Position numbers and translations under genes: made by a program. A stretch of 64,000 bases of DNA from Batkoa obscura (lineage: Eukaryota > Entomophthoromycota > Entomophthoromycetes > Entomophthorales > Batkoaceae), in assembly GCA_030770535.1 (NCBI GenBank), contig JASVEC010000013.1:186001-250000 (forward strand), in the 5' to 3' direction. The notes under the pieces are model-generated. The model saw only the letters and a program-made list of their open reading frames with translations, searched no databases and was not told where the DNA came from. Positions 9,722 through 20,929 of this stretch are shown piece after piece (the first letter of the stretch is position 1; every line of letters begins with the position of its first letter).

Positions 9722-9913
9722 TCAAAAAGTAAAAAACATGAATAATTTCTTTATAAGAAGTAGTATACTACGATTCATTGTAACCCAGTGTTTCCTTACA
9801 TTGGGCCTAGCAACTTCAGTTCCTAGTGGATGAGTTATATTATTTTGAGCATTTGAGTGAGCATTGAATGCTGAGATGAATAGTGTAGTAGTAACGATTA
9901 ATTCAAGGTTCAT
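9722..9913 (-). CDS. Small secreted peptide, 63 aa
   Basis: Intronless minus-strand ORF starting with a good signal peptide (MNLELIVTTTLFISAFNAHSNA). A short mature chain of about 40 residues follows with no cysteine; it contains one N-glycosylation motif (NIT) and ends in a Lys/Phe-rich hydrophobic tail. A TATA box (GTATATAAAC) lies about 70 bp upstream. A second, start-less copy sits at 5764-5901. Its preserved protein similarity supports this being, or having been, a real gene. No known family recognised. A short gene, so a chance ORF cannot be completely ruled out. Confidence 0.55.
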   Translation of the reverse strand: MNLELIVTTTLFISAFNAHSNAQNNITHPLGTEVARPNVRKHWVTMNRSILLLIKKLFMFFTF

Positions 9914-11464
9914 CTTGTGAATAGCTGATAACTTTTTTTATAAAATAGTAAAGCTGACGAACGTTAGGTGTTTATATACTTATCTAAGCCAATGTTAAAA
10001 TTACTTTAAAAGCTCTTTAAAAGTTACAGTATAAAACAAATTTAATATAAATAGTAACTATTTTTGCTTTAATTATCCCTGAAATCATTTTTACTGAATA
10101 GAAAAAACTATCTATAACTTATATAAAATTGTAAGGAAAATTAATAAAAAATTAAGGATATATGCTACAAAATATAAAATTAATTGGCATCTGTTAAATG
10201 GAATCGATTTTTGTAAAATAGCTTGATTTAGTTATCGTGAATCTGTCTGATGTATCCATTCATTATACTGTGAAGCTTTGAAAGAAATTTTTGTAGGATA
10301 AACCATTGAGTTTACCCCATACCGCAAATCTCAATTTGTTTTCTGAGAATTAAACTTGTGACTAAAATGGATATTTACTTCATGCTTTCACTATGTATTT
10401 TAAGGAGTCAGAAGCTTTTTTTTAAGAAGAGCTGAACCTTTAGGATCATTTTTTTTGTAAAAGGAGGTTGAATATACTTGAAAAATACTTAGGGTATAAA
10501 GTTTCAAAATAAGGAATAACATAGCTAGAGTATGAGCCACTTTATTAGGGTTATTCCCCTTGACTAGCAATTTTCCTTCAATACTCTCCACCACCCCTAT
10601 TATCTCTTTACTTTTTATCTATCTTGTTTTAGCTCCATAGATAAAATAGTTAGGAGGTTGGTTTAAGAATCAAAACAAGAAATTTCGGAGAATAAAATCT
10701 AAATTCAAAATTCAAAATATTGACTATTGGGAAAAATGAAAAACTTAAAAAAAAGTATGTTTGTGAAGAAAAGTATATATAATAACATTAGAACTAAAAC
10801 ATCAGCTTTTATTTGATTATTGATATAAATACAGCATTTGAGGTGTGTAGTTTAGAACATAACTTTTAAAATAAAATAGTTTAAATTTTGTTTATTTTCG
10901 AAAATTTAGTGATGGTTAATGTCACAAGGTCATTCAAGAACAGGTTGCAAGAGTTTTTAGGTTGAATTACTGGCCAGCGTTCTAGATTGATGCCGATTGA
11001 TTCTTTAGCTCAAATTAAGCAACTAATTTCGTTCACAGATTTCAGTTGGCGTATAATTTTAACTGGTAAACATCTATACAAATAGAATACTTTCACTCAA
11101 TTACCTTACTCTTTTACCCAATTCTTGAGGATAAATAATTGGCTTTCACCCTCTTTGTTCCCTTCCGTTTCACGTTATATGTAAAATGTTTGCTTTATCA
11201 TAATAAAATCACTTTTGGGTTGTTTAATATAACTTCTATAACTTAGTACTTTTTACACCAACTTGTAGTATACAATTTTAGACGTTGATCTAAAATCTTG
11301 GATAGACTTCCGCAATTGATAAAAGTGATTTTTACACAAGTATTGATTTAATTTTTTTCAATAAATTTTATTTAAGGTTTGCTCTTTTTTGAGATATATT
11401 ATTTTACTGAAAAGAGTGCTGATAAATTTATAGACTTTAAAAAAGAGAGCATCTAAGTAGTATA
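9914..11464. other. AT-rich intergenic, no gene recognised
   Basis: Promoter of the small peptide gene at the left edge. A coding-like plus-strand stretch near 10912-11085 (start VMVNVTRSFKNRLQEFLG, interrupted by a stop) is too short to assign. Otherwise nothing seen. Confidence 0.4.
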
Positions 11465-11564
11465 TGGGGATGTTTTTTTTTATTTGATCACTTTTCTCAT
11501 CTTTTAAGCGCTATTTGAGTGGAAAGATTGTTAGTAAAATTCTTAAACACAAAAATACATCCCC
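11465..11564. mobile_element. GGGGATG-family MITE
   Basis: 100 bp, TGGGGATGTTTTTTTTTA ... TACATCCCC, flanked by TA/TA. Lies about 150 bp downstream of the broken tyrosinase stop. Confidence 0.85.
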
Positions 11565-11716
11565 TAATGGTATTTACAACTTATGAGAATAAAATAGAAA
11601 TATCATAAAAATCAAAGTCAAAAGGCACTAAACTTCAGTAATAAAAAATTACAGAGAAGCGTTAAAAAATAAGCTATACATTCTATAAAAATAAATGTTT
11701 ATTAAAATTAAGGTAT

Positions 11717-12922
11717 TCACAATGAGATACCAAGAATAGCATTTAAAAGATCGATAAACTTATTATCTCTAGCTTCATTTTTACGAACTTTATCAATGTT
11801 TAAATTATTCATTTTAATCCAATCATCGGGTAATGGAAGTCTTTTCTTAATCTTACCAGGTGCACCTAAGTTGCTAAACCTAATACCTAAACTTAGTAAA
11901 TTATTGCTTAAAAGGTTAATCGCTTGATCCGGGTTTGATTTTTTAACATTTTCTAATAACGTCTGAAGCCCTACACCATGCCCATTACCAATTACATTTC
12001 CATTAGCTTTTCTAGCAATATTTTATGTAGTAGCTGCACTATTTGTATTGACATCTAAAGAAAACTGATACCTTAGATAGGTATAACAAAAGAAAGGATC
12101 TTTAGTATTAAAGGTAGATTGTACAGTGACTTCCCAGGTAACTAAAGAATCAGAAGGAGAGGCAGTTTGATCATATGCACTGCCCTCAAATTAATTTGAA
12201 TCAGGGTGTCTTTGTTGCCATTCATACCATAACATATCAATAAAAGTATGATGCAACATAAATAGAGGATCGTTAGGAGAATACATTTGTCTGAAGTCAT
12301 AGCCACCGCCGATATTTACATGAGGATTACCATGCTTTCCCTCCAAATTAGTACAGAAGTCTGAGAATTGATCATAATTTAAATAGCTATTTAACACGCT
12401 AGGATCAGTGAAGGAAGGAATACTATTGCTATCACTATAGTTTCGTTGCAAACAATGTAACTTTGGATAATTAACATATAAACCAGAAAATCTACCACTA
12501 TTGAGGCAATAATTTCTAGATCCATCACCATTCGCTCCCATATAGGAATTAGATAGTACAGCAGAGTTAGCTGGATAAGCATAATCTTTTGACCAATCCC
12601 AATAAGGTAAATGAACACTTGAATCGATCTTTTGTAATTCTTTTTCATAGAGTCGAATATAATATCTATGCCATGGTAAAAACTTAGGAGTGCCGTGGGC
12701 ATTACCTTTTGCATTATAATGTACCCTTGAATAGTTGTCATAAATGGTGAGATTCCCACTACCTGCTTTAGTGGATTGAAGTTTTTTAGCAGCATTTACA
12801 AAACGAGTAAGCTCATCTTGAGTGAGGTCTCTAATTTCTTTACGTTGGTAAGGATTAGAACAATCCTGAGAAAGATAACCTGAAATAAAGAATAAAGATG
12901 GAAGTAATGATATGAATTTCAT
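11717..12922 (-). pseudogene. Broken secreted tyrosinase (copy 1)
   Basis: Same family as the intact tyrosinases at 32664 and 35808: signal peptide MKFISLLPSLFFISGYLSQ, CuA motif HGTPKFLPWHR, and CuB motif NDPLFMLHHTFID preceded by HGNPH. The frame is complete from the ATG at 12922 to the family's normal end (stop at 11717), but two in-frame stops interrupt it. One is right after HPDSN at about 12190 (TAA where the others have CAA). The other is near 12024, after NTNSAATT. The catalytic domain is intact, so a truncated protein of about 243 aa could in principle still be made. The variable linker lacks the Gly-Asn expansion of copy 2. The first 480 bp match copies 2 and 3 almost perfectly; residues 161-205 are diverged. 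Confidence 0.85.
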
Positions 12923-12979
12923 TTGTATTTGTATTTGTATTTGTATTTGTTGATATTGTAACTTTGAGTCCACTCTCTT

Positions 12980-12993
12980 ATATTTATATATAC
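12980..12993 (-). promoter_or_regulatory. TATA box of tyrosinase copy 1
   Basis: The minus strand reads AGTATATATAAATATAAG about 60-70 bp before the ATG; it is the same sequence as before copy 2. Between TATA and ATG lies a run of ACAAAT hexamers that differs in number between the three copies. Confidence 0.6.
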
Positions 12994-14160
12994 TTTAAAC
13001 CGATACGTAGATTTCTCCATGCACTTAATTCTATACTATTTTTACCCTACTTTAAGTACCTCTCCTTTAATACATCTTGGGATAATTTGATATTAATATT
13101 TCTATAAGCTTTCTTTTAATTTAGTTACATAGAAAGTTCCTTAACTATTTAAATAAGTCAAGGCCAACAAAATATGTAATTGTAGTAATATATCCTTTTT
13201 AAAGTAGTAAAAGCTTTGTTTTTAACTAAAAAACAATTGACTGTTGCAACTAACATCGTCTATTGATCTTGTTAAAAAGTAAAGAAACTCTTGAAGCAGC
13301 CTTTGTTAGTTTTTTAGGTCATTTTAAGTAATAATCGAAACCCACGATTAATTTAAGCTTGAATTTATTTAATCTTCAAGTTTACTAAAAATAGTAGGTT
13401 TTTTAGCCTACAAAATGCCATTGCAATTATAAATTCAAAATTGACTTAAATTAAAACGACAAAAAATTAATATAAAATTTAAAGTTTATTGAAGATTATA
13501 TTAATCTAGGTTTATTATTAGTTAGTTCCTAAATATAAATAGAATGATAAAGCTTTTTTTAACTTTATTTACAATACTTTGCTTTATACATTATTTTAAT
13601 TATAAAAATAACTCATTATAAAAATAACTCATTATAAATGCTACTGGTTTATGAACCTTAATTTGAGTTATTTTATTTTTTGTATGACTTTCTTACATTT
13701 ATAATTTATTAAAATAACTTTTTATTGTTTTGTATTAAAATAATTCTTTTTGTAAGTAGTAAATGTTTTACTATTCTATTTTTAAAAATAAACAATTGTT
13801 TATAAATAATGAGTTACTTTTAAAATTAGAGCTGAGTTAAAACTGAAATTGGAAGTTTGAAAAACTATACTTTTTTACAATATTGACAAATACCCTATAT
13901 TAAACACAGACATAGCTGAAAAATAAGCCATTTTTTTGCAAAAAGTTAAAATAATGAATATACAAAATCAATAAGCTCTGGCAACCCATAGCAACCTTCC
14001 TATAAAAACAAATAAAAACGTAACAATATCGACACTTTTAATAACTACAATACACTAACTTAGACAATACATAACCAAAAAAACTATAACTTTATAAAGC
14101 ACATAGAAAATAGCAATATATCAGAATTCCAAAATTAAACTTCCTATATTTTCAACTTTA

Positions 14161-15538
14161 TTAAATCTTTTTAACAATTTGGACCACATCTTCATCCTTT
14201 AAAATGTGTTCTCTACCTACTTTTTGTGGATTATGTTTGACTGAATTACCCCATACTTGAGCACTAAAAAATTGGTTAATTACTCACACAATTACTTTTA
14301 AAAATTTAAAAACTTACTGTCTAAAGCGTTCCAAAATAGCTTTATGAATAGCTAAACAGAAATCCTCAACTGAGCATTTACCATCCCTTAATACAACAGG
14401 TTCATTATAATCTGGTAATTTACCTTTAGGTTTTGTATATCTAAATAAAAAAATATTATTTACTTTGATATGCTTATATAAAAATAAATTCTTACACCCT
14501 AACTAAACTAAGATATTTCCACATCATAGCCAATAACTCGTCGAAATTCCATTCATGATGAGCAGAGATAGGAACTGCATGTGGGATTCTATAAATGAGA
14601 TCTAATTCCTCAATAGAAATTTGATCAATTTTGTTTAACACATATATAGCAGGCACGTAAATTCTATTTCCTTCGATGACATCGATCAAATCATCAGCAG
14701 TTGCATCACATTTGAAAGAAACATCGGCATTATGAATCTTATATTCTGAAAGGATAGCTTTAACTTGGTCCAAATCAAGATAAGATAAAGGTACTGTATT
14801 AGTCATATTAATCCCTCCTTTTTCCTTCTTTTTAAAGAAAATATTTGGTGGTTCTTTATTTAATCTTATACCAAAACCTTCCAATTCTTTTTCAATAATC
14901 GCTTTATGTGATAATGGTTTTAAGACATCCAATACTAAAAATATTAAGGAACAGGTTCTAGCTACTGCTATAACCTGTTTACCACGACCTTTACCATCTT
15001 TCGCTCCTTCAATGATACCAGGCAAATCTAAAATCTACTTAGTTTTATCAAAACTTTAATTTTGAATATTTGACAATCGAAATTACTTGTATTTTAGCTC
15101 CTTTATATTGAATTACACCTAAAATAAAATGAAAAGGTTAAAAATTAATTTAATATAATCATGTTTTAACTTACCAGGTACGGTAGTCAATGTTGTAAAC
15201 TCATAAGCACCCACTTCAGAATGAGTTCCTGTAAGCTTTGACATAAGTGTCGATTTACCAACAGAAGGAAAACCAATAAAACCCACTCTAGCAACACCAG
15301 TTTTCGCTACATCGAAACCAACTAAAAAAATCCGACATCAGTTCTTATTCATTTCTTTTTTTTATCGATTTTACTTACCACCAGCACCACCTCCACCGCC
15401 TGACTTTGGATCAATAAGCTCACGACGAAGTTTGGCTAATTTGGCTTTAAGCGTACCCAGATGGAAAGAAGTAGCTTTATTTTTTTGGGTTCGAGCCATC
15501 TCAAGCTCAATCTCTTTTATCTTATCTACTACCGACAT
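14161..15538 (-). CDS. DRG1: DRG1/Rbg1, developmentally regulated GTP-binding protein
   Basis: OBG-HflX superfamily translation GTPase. In other eukaryotes it works with a DFRP/Tma46-type partner on ribosomes. Six exons: 15379-15538, 15175-15321, 15087-15118, 14496-15034, 14318-14440 and 14161-14263; all junctions keep frame and use GT-AG. The spliced length is 367 aa, the same as human DRG1. Visible landmarks: the N-terminal helix with [20 protein letters not shown]; a Gly-rich turn; G1 [10 protein letters not shown]3 [17 protein letters not shown]4 NKID; and the C-terminal TGS domain from [11 protein letters not shown] through [14 protein letters not shown]. The donor of exon 4 is placed at GTAAG after AGGGT because this gives LVRVYTKPKG. 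A housekeeping gene, 232 bp downstream of the EAF-like gene on the same strand. Confidence 0.95.
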
Positions 15539-15770
15539 CTTCTATAAACTTCTATATTCAATTTATTTTTATTTATTTATAAAAAACAAAATTCAAAAAA
15601 TATTTAAAGAAGCCCTAAGTGGAAAATAAAACTTTGCTCTGATTGGTTAAAAATGTGAAAAGAATAAAATTAAAAATTATAAAAACTCGTTTTATTCGAC
15701 TTTAAAAAAATTCGATTAACAAAAATAAACAACTAAAACTTTAATAAAAACGAATACAATAATTATTAAC

Positions 15771-18539
15771 TTATTCTGACTCTGAAGATGTAGATTCGTA
15801 ATTCTTATTATTACTAATCGTGCTGGTTACTACTTTAGGTTTTACTTCCTCTTCTTCATCACTATAATCATCGGGATCTTCCGATGTAAATTCATCCATA
15901 AAATGACCACCACTTTTGATCTTTTTAATTTTTTTTGGACTAGGAAGAATAGGATTCGAAACAAATTCAAGATCGTCTGATATGGAATCGATATCTTCTA
16001 AAATAAGCATATTAGTTGTTATTTAATTTAAAAATCAAATAACAATCTTTACCCAAAATTCCAACTTTCTCCTCTTTCTTACTCTCATTTATTTTTCCAT
16101 TTCCATTTCCACTTTCATCATTCTTTTCAATTTTACTCTTAGTTTTAGCACTTTCTAAAACTTTATCAGTCGTAGGGACAGGCACCTGTACCTAAATTCA
16201 AATTTAAAATTAATTTTGTATCAATAATATATACTCTACCTCTTGTTTTGGTAACGTCTTAACAACCTTTTTATTGCTTTTATTTGATATTATAGAACTA
16301 GCTTTTGAAGAGCTTGATTCCCCACTATCTGATTCAGATTCTTCATAACTTGATTCACTTGAACTAGATATATCTTTAATTTGTCTTTTGGGTGCTACTC
16401 GAGTATTCATAGCTGCTCTACTACCAGGAGTGTTATTGTTATTGAAACTGACTTGAGGTGATCCATTGATATTAGTTGAGTTATCGTTATTATTCACTAC
16501 TGTTTGATTATTGCTATCACTAACTGTATTTTCATTAACAGCATCTTTATTACTTTCCAAGTTAAAAAAATCTAGGTCTTCATCATCATCGGAACTTGAT
16601 AAATCTAATTGGGCTTTAAGTGCTTCATAACCTTCTTTGATTGAAGATACATTATTGTTGTTATTATTATTACTATCAACATTCACATTCTCTTTTCCTT
16701 CTACTTTTTTAATATCTTTAATATCTTTAATATCTTTAATATCTTTAATTTCTTCAATTTCTTCAAATAATTCACTATCATTATCAATTTCTTCCTCTTT
16801 ATCTTCTTTTGTTTCATCTTTGTTTTCATCTTTGTTTTCATCTTTGTTTTCATCTTTGTTTTCATTCTTTGGCAAAATTTCAAACTCTTCCCTTAAATCC
16901 ATAAGTTCATCATCTGAACTTGAAAAATCAAACTTTAATTTCATTTCTTCATATTTCTTTTTAATTTCACCTTCTTCTCCACTTACTTTCATTTCCAAAT
17001 TTTGAACCTCTGGCTGCTTTTCAACCTCCACTTCCTGTACTTTCTCTACTCTAGGTTTCCTTCCCCTACTACTTTTAACTTCTTTAACTTCTTTAACTTC
17101 TTTAACTTCTTTAACTTCTTTAACTTCCTTCGTTTGTTTAACAACAGGCTTAACACTGGGTTTAATCATTTCAAATTCTTCCTTATGAACAACATTATTA
17201 CTATTATTATGACTGTTATTAGTTCTAGCATGACTCCTATTCATAGTATTATGGTTACTATTGTTACTATTATTAAATCTTCCACCACCCATTCTGCCAT
17301 TATTTTTGGTTAACATGGTATGCTTTTTAATTACTTCAGCAATAGATTGCTCTGTATTTGTATTAGGTAATTTAGGTGGAGATAAAGTAGCCTTAGTTAT
17401 TCCTCTCCTTGATTTATTTGATAATAATTTTTTGAATTCATCGGGTATTTTATTTGCTTTAGCTTTAGTAGTACCTCGTTTAGTTGTATTTGTTTTTATT
17501 GGGGTATTTTTAACAATATTATGGTTTTCGTGATTAACTGGAATCGATTTTTTAATTTCTATTAGTTTAAAAAATTAAAAAATTGCTTTCTTATTAAATT
17601 ATTTGATAATTTACCTGGTTTGACTGTATTATTATTTCCTTCCTTCATCACTTTATTTTCGACGATCTTCTTTACCATTAGTTTATTTCCTACCTCTTCA
17701 CTTTTCTCTACTTCATCCATACTCATTTCATTACCCAATACTCTTTCCTCTTCACTAACAATTTCACCTTCTTCTACTTCCCCATCATCTTCTTTGCTAT
17801 GAACTTCAAAACTACTTACCCTACCTAACGCACTACCGCCTGTACTACTACCTACAATAATTGCTGGGTTTACCTCTAAACTAGGAGGATTATATCGATT
17901 ATCTTGATAAATTTGGTTCCTATTAACATAATTTGCACTATTTTTCATTTGTTTTTGTCTAAATCGTAAAGTGTAAGCATCGGGAATAGGTTGGATTTCA
18001 CAACTCTAAATTCAGTAAATGAAATAAAATTTAATTTTAGTGACAAATGATGTTTAAATAATAGATTTACTTTGTTGTTTTTAAATATTAAAGAACATTC
18101 TTGTAATCGTCGAAAGTCTAATGCTCGTCCATCAAAATGGATGGGGGCAGTCTAAGAGGAGATTTAGTTAAATTGAATTTTTTTTAAGTGAATTTTAAAA
18201 TTAATTAGTTACCTCTGGTAAAAAGAAAGTAGCGTTAGCATGTTCAGCTTCCACTTTTAATTCACCTTCACAAGTAGGTGGTGGTTTTTTTTCACCATCG
18301 GATTTTTTAACTAATATTGAAAATCGAAAAAATATCTTTAGTTTCTAGTACTTCTTTTCTGTTCTTTTCTATTTGGAATATAAAAACTTACAAACTATAG
18401 AGATGTTTTTTTTACTATTATTTTTAATACTATTCGTTAGGATTACATCTTTGGAACATTCTTTAAATCCTTTAAATGAAACTTTGATTATTCCATCCCC
18501 ACTAAATTGACCATTCGTTCGATCTTTAAACCCTAACAT
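15771..18539 (-). CDS. Acidic Ser/Asn-rich nuclear protein with EAF-like N-terminal domain (candidate ELL-associated factor)
   Basis: Seven exons (18392-18539, 18213-18310, 18071-18151, 17615-18005, 16240-17558, 16053-16191 and 15771-15997), all in phase, about 800 aa. The first about 110 residues are folded-looking: LGFKDRTN..., a strand ATFFLPE, HFDGRALDFRRLQECSLIF, and CEIQPIPDAYTLRFRQKQ. This resembles the EAF domain layout (strand, then ECxLI, then a closing R-rich segment), but the match is by pattern only. The remainder is disordered. It has three modules ending in SSSDDE or SSSESS type acidic Ser clusters, a KEV tripeptide run, ENKD and KDI repeats, and a poly-Asn run. Upstream of the chosen ATG the frame stays open for about 12 codons (EILIGDKQLE fits the domain), so a short first exon is probably missing. 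If EAF, it would support Pol II elongation with ELL. Confidence 0.6.
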
Positions 18540-18791
18540 TATCTCAAGTTGCTTATCCCCAATCAAAATTTCAAAAAAGAGAGAACTTTATGTGATTAGC
18601 ATAATCAACTAACTTCAACTATAAAATGAAATTCTTAATCTCATTGGTTTATTCTTAAATTTCTGTTTCAGTGCCTCAAATTATTTGAAAATTTTAGTTA
18701 TTACTTTTTACTAAAAACCTCAATCAATTTTGTCAATTTAAAAAAACTGAAATTTTTTATTATAAAAAAAAAGGAACGAAGTTGGATTTTG

Positions 18792-20929
18792 TTAAGATAA
18801 TTTGGATGACCAAACATCATTATCATTATCATTATTAGGATATTGATGATCAGGATGAATTGTATGAGTATGTCCAGTATGATAATCATGATGATTATTA
18901 TGACGTTGTCTACTATGATGACTCTGAGTACTATGAATACTATGAATACTATGAACACTATCTCTATTGTCTATTACTCCCACCTTAGTTCCAGGATCCA
19001 CATGAATAACTTCAATATTAGAATGATTGGACCCACTTTCAATATTCTCATGCTCATTAATATCATCTTCTTCATTATCTCCCGAGAAATCCAATGTAAC
19101 TACAGGAAATGAAGATTCTTGTACTTCATACGAATTATTAGAACGAACACTGTTACTATCTTCTCTAGTTCTATTTATACCTTCAATTACTGTATTTTGA
19201 TCCGATGGTGGTACTAATACAATATCTTGACCAGGTTTAATAATAGGTAATCTACTGACTACGTTCATTGCAGAAGAAGCAGTTAAAGATCTTGATCTAG
19301 TAGATACATGTTTACCAATATAAAATAATGGAATAGTAATACCATGAACAATAACGGAAGTTAATACTAAAAATGTAACAATTGGATAAACATAAGGTCG
19401 AACTTGTTCTAATTTTTCAATTTTACTTAAATCCGAAGTTGGATCTTCTATAAATTCATCAATTAAATTATTAGTTAATACGGATAAAAAGATAGCACCA
19501 ACACCAATTGGACCAAACCATCCTGCAAAAATAGCTTGTCGCCAATTTCTTATTGCTGGTGTAAATTTACCAAAAACTAACATAGCTGGTAAGCGTCGTA
19601 ATAAAATTATTAATAATCCTATTACTACTAAATTGCCATAATTTAAACCTTCAATTGGAGAAGTATAATCATCCCATGGGATACTAGCACCAAGGAATAT
19701 AAAATAAGCATAATTGAAAATCATATCAACAACTTCTTGTAAATGAGCTTCTCGAGTTTCATTTGAAAACCAATTACTATATTAAATTTAATATAATTAA
19801 TAAATATATTTATAATAATTATTCTAGTATAAACCTACTCCCAAGCAAAAGCATTACCCGCTACAAAACAAGCTAGAATATCATCTGTACCCAAAAGTCC
19901 TAATACTCCAACTAAAAATAAAGCTAAAGCAATCCAAAAGGCTAAAAAAGATTCTTTATCAATTAAATCATATTTTTCAGCTAAATAAATTAATTTTCGA
20001 AATATAAAACCAGCTACAATTCCAATAACTATAGCTAATAGTATTTGATAAATCCATATTAACACTATCCATTTAGAAATAACAGTTGATAACGAATCAA
20101 ATTGTAGTAAATATAAAGCTAAATACATATACGGTAAACCAAGGCCTATGGAAGAATATTATTAATTTTATAAGACTTATATTAGTATTATTTCTATTAA
20201 TTCATTCTTTCACTTACCATCATTAGCGCCACTAAATAAAATAAAAAGATCAATATTTATATATATAAAATAAACTATTTATTTACCTTTCAGCAGATAA
20301 TATATCTCGAACGTTAATAGGAATATGTTGTTCTGCAAATCTACCTTTAACAACGGAATTAGCTAATACAGGATCAGTAGGTGTAACAGAAGCAGCAATT
20401 AACAATGCTTGTACATAATTGATAGGTAATAAAGCATATAATATAGCTCCACTTATTAACCACATAGCTAACATAGTGGGTCCTAATAGCATTAATAAAG
20501 AACGAAATTCATTCCATACATAAGCTCTATAAAAAGAAGATTAATAAATCAGAAATTGATAAATACTAAAATCTAAATTCAATTACTTTGGCATAGAAAC
20601 ACCGGCCGCCATAACCTAAAAAAAATAATGATCAATATTAAACTTGAAAATTCATTCTATTAGATTTAATTACTTACTTGAATAGCAATTGCAAACTTAG
20701 ATAATTCTAAAGTTATACTTGAATGATCATTTAAACTTAATGGATCAAATAAATTTAATACTTTTGGTCCTACTATAATCCCAAATAATAAAGCTACTAA
20801 TGCATCTGATAAAAATAATTTTTCTTTAATGAATAAAGATACTAGACCAAAAAAGATAATGAAGCCACCAATTAAGGCACTGACTAAATAGATTAATTCG
20901 GGATGAAGATGGATAACGAAATCGGACAT
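18792..20929 (-). CDS. Plasma-membrane Na+(K+)/H+ antiporter, fungal Nha1/Sod2 type (CPA1)
   Basis: Six exons: 20678-20929, 20587-20615, 20287-20526, 20218-20231, 19839-20145 and 18792-19776; 608 aa. Exchanges cytosolic Na+ or K+ for protons and sets salt tolerance in fungi. Many hydrophobic segments are visible. The ion-site region TPTDPVLANSVVKG is present, followed by ILSAESGANDGLGLPY. The core Gly-Ala-Asn-Asp is encoded by a 14-nt micro-exon (20218-20231) between two introns; exon 2 is only 29 nt. Later landmarks are GTDDILACFVAGNAFAW and WFGPIGVGAIFLS. The cytosolic tail of about 170 aa is acidic, then His-rich (HHSRQRHNNHHDYHTGHTH). It is shorter than the tail of budding-yeast Nha1. The start ATG begins MSDFVIHLHPELIYLV, just before the first membrane segment. 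Confidence 0.92.

Larger units (their letters stand above)
11717..13961 (-). repeat. Inverted segmental duplication, arm 1 (partner 31636-33959)
   Basis: The broken tyrosinase plus about 1 kb of upstream DNA is the reverse complement of 31636-33959. Homology starts at about 13961/31636 and runs through the promoter and gene; weaker similarity continues some 120 bp past the stop. Upstream identity is very high except for one patch (about 13040-13110), where copy 2 instead resembles copy 3. A duplicated 17-bp unit (ATAAAAATAACTCATTA, near 13607-13637) occurs in both arms. Confidence 0.9.

Noticed and set aside
10400-10594. 64-codon minus-strand frame
   Set aside because: Starts with GTG, no signal peptide or similarity, in gene-poor AT-rich DNA.
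10910-11087. Plus-strand stretch reading MVNVTRSFKNRLQEFLG then a stop then more open frame, F-box-like
   Set aside because: Too short and interrupted; resemblance to F-box repeats is only impressionistic.
12391-12795. 134-codon alternative frame repeated in all three tyrosinases (also 32791-33195 and 35935-36339)
   Set aside because: Out-of-frame shadow of the tyrosinase core, conserved only because the DNA is nearly identical among copies.
16637-17533. Plus-strand Leu/Ser-rich frames
   Set aside because: They are antisense to the repeat-rich exon of the EAF-like gene; simple repeats keep all frames open.
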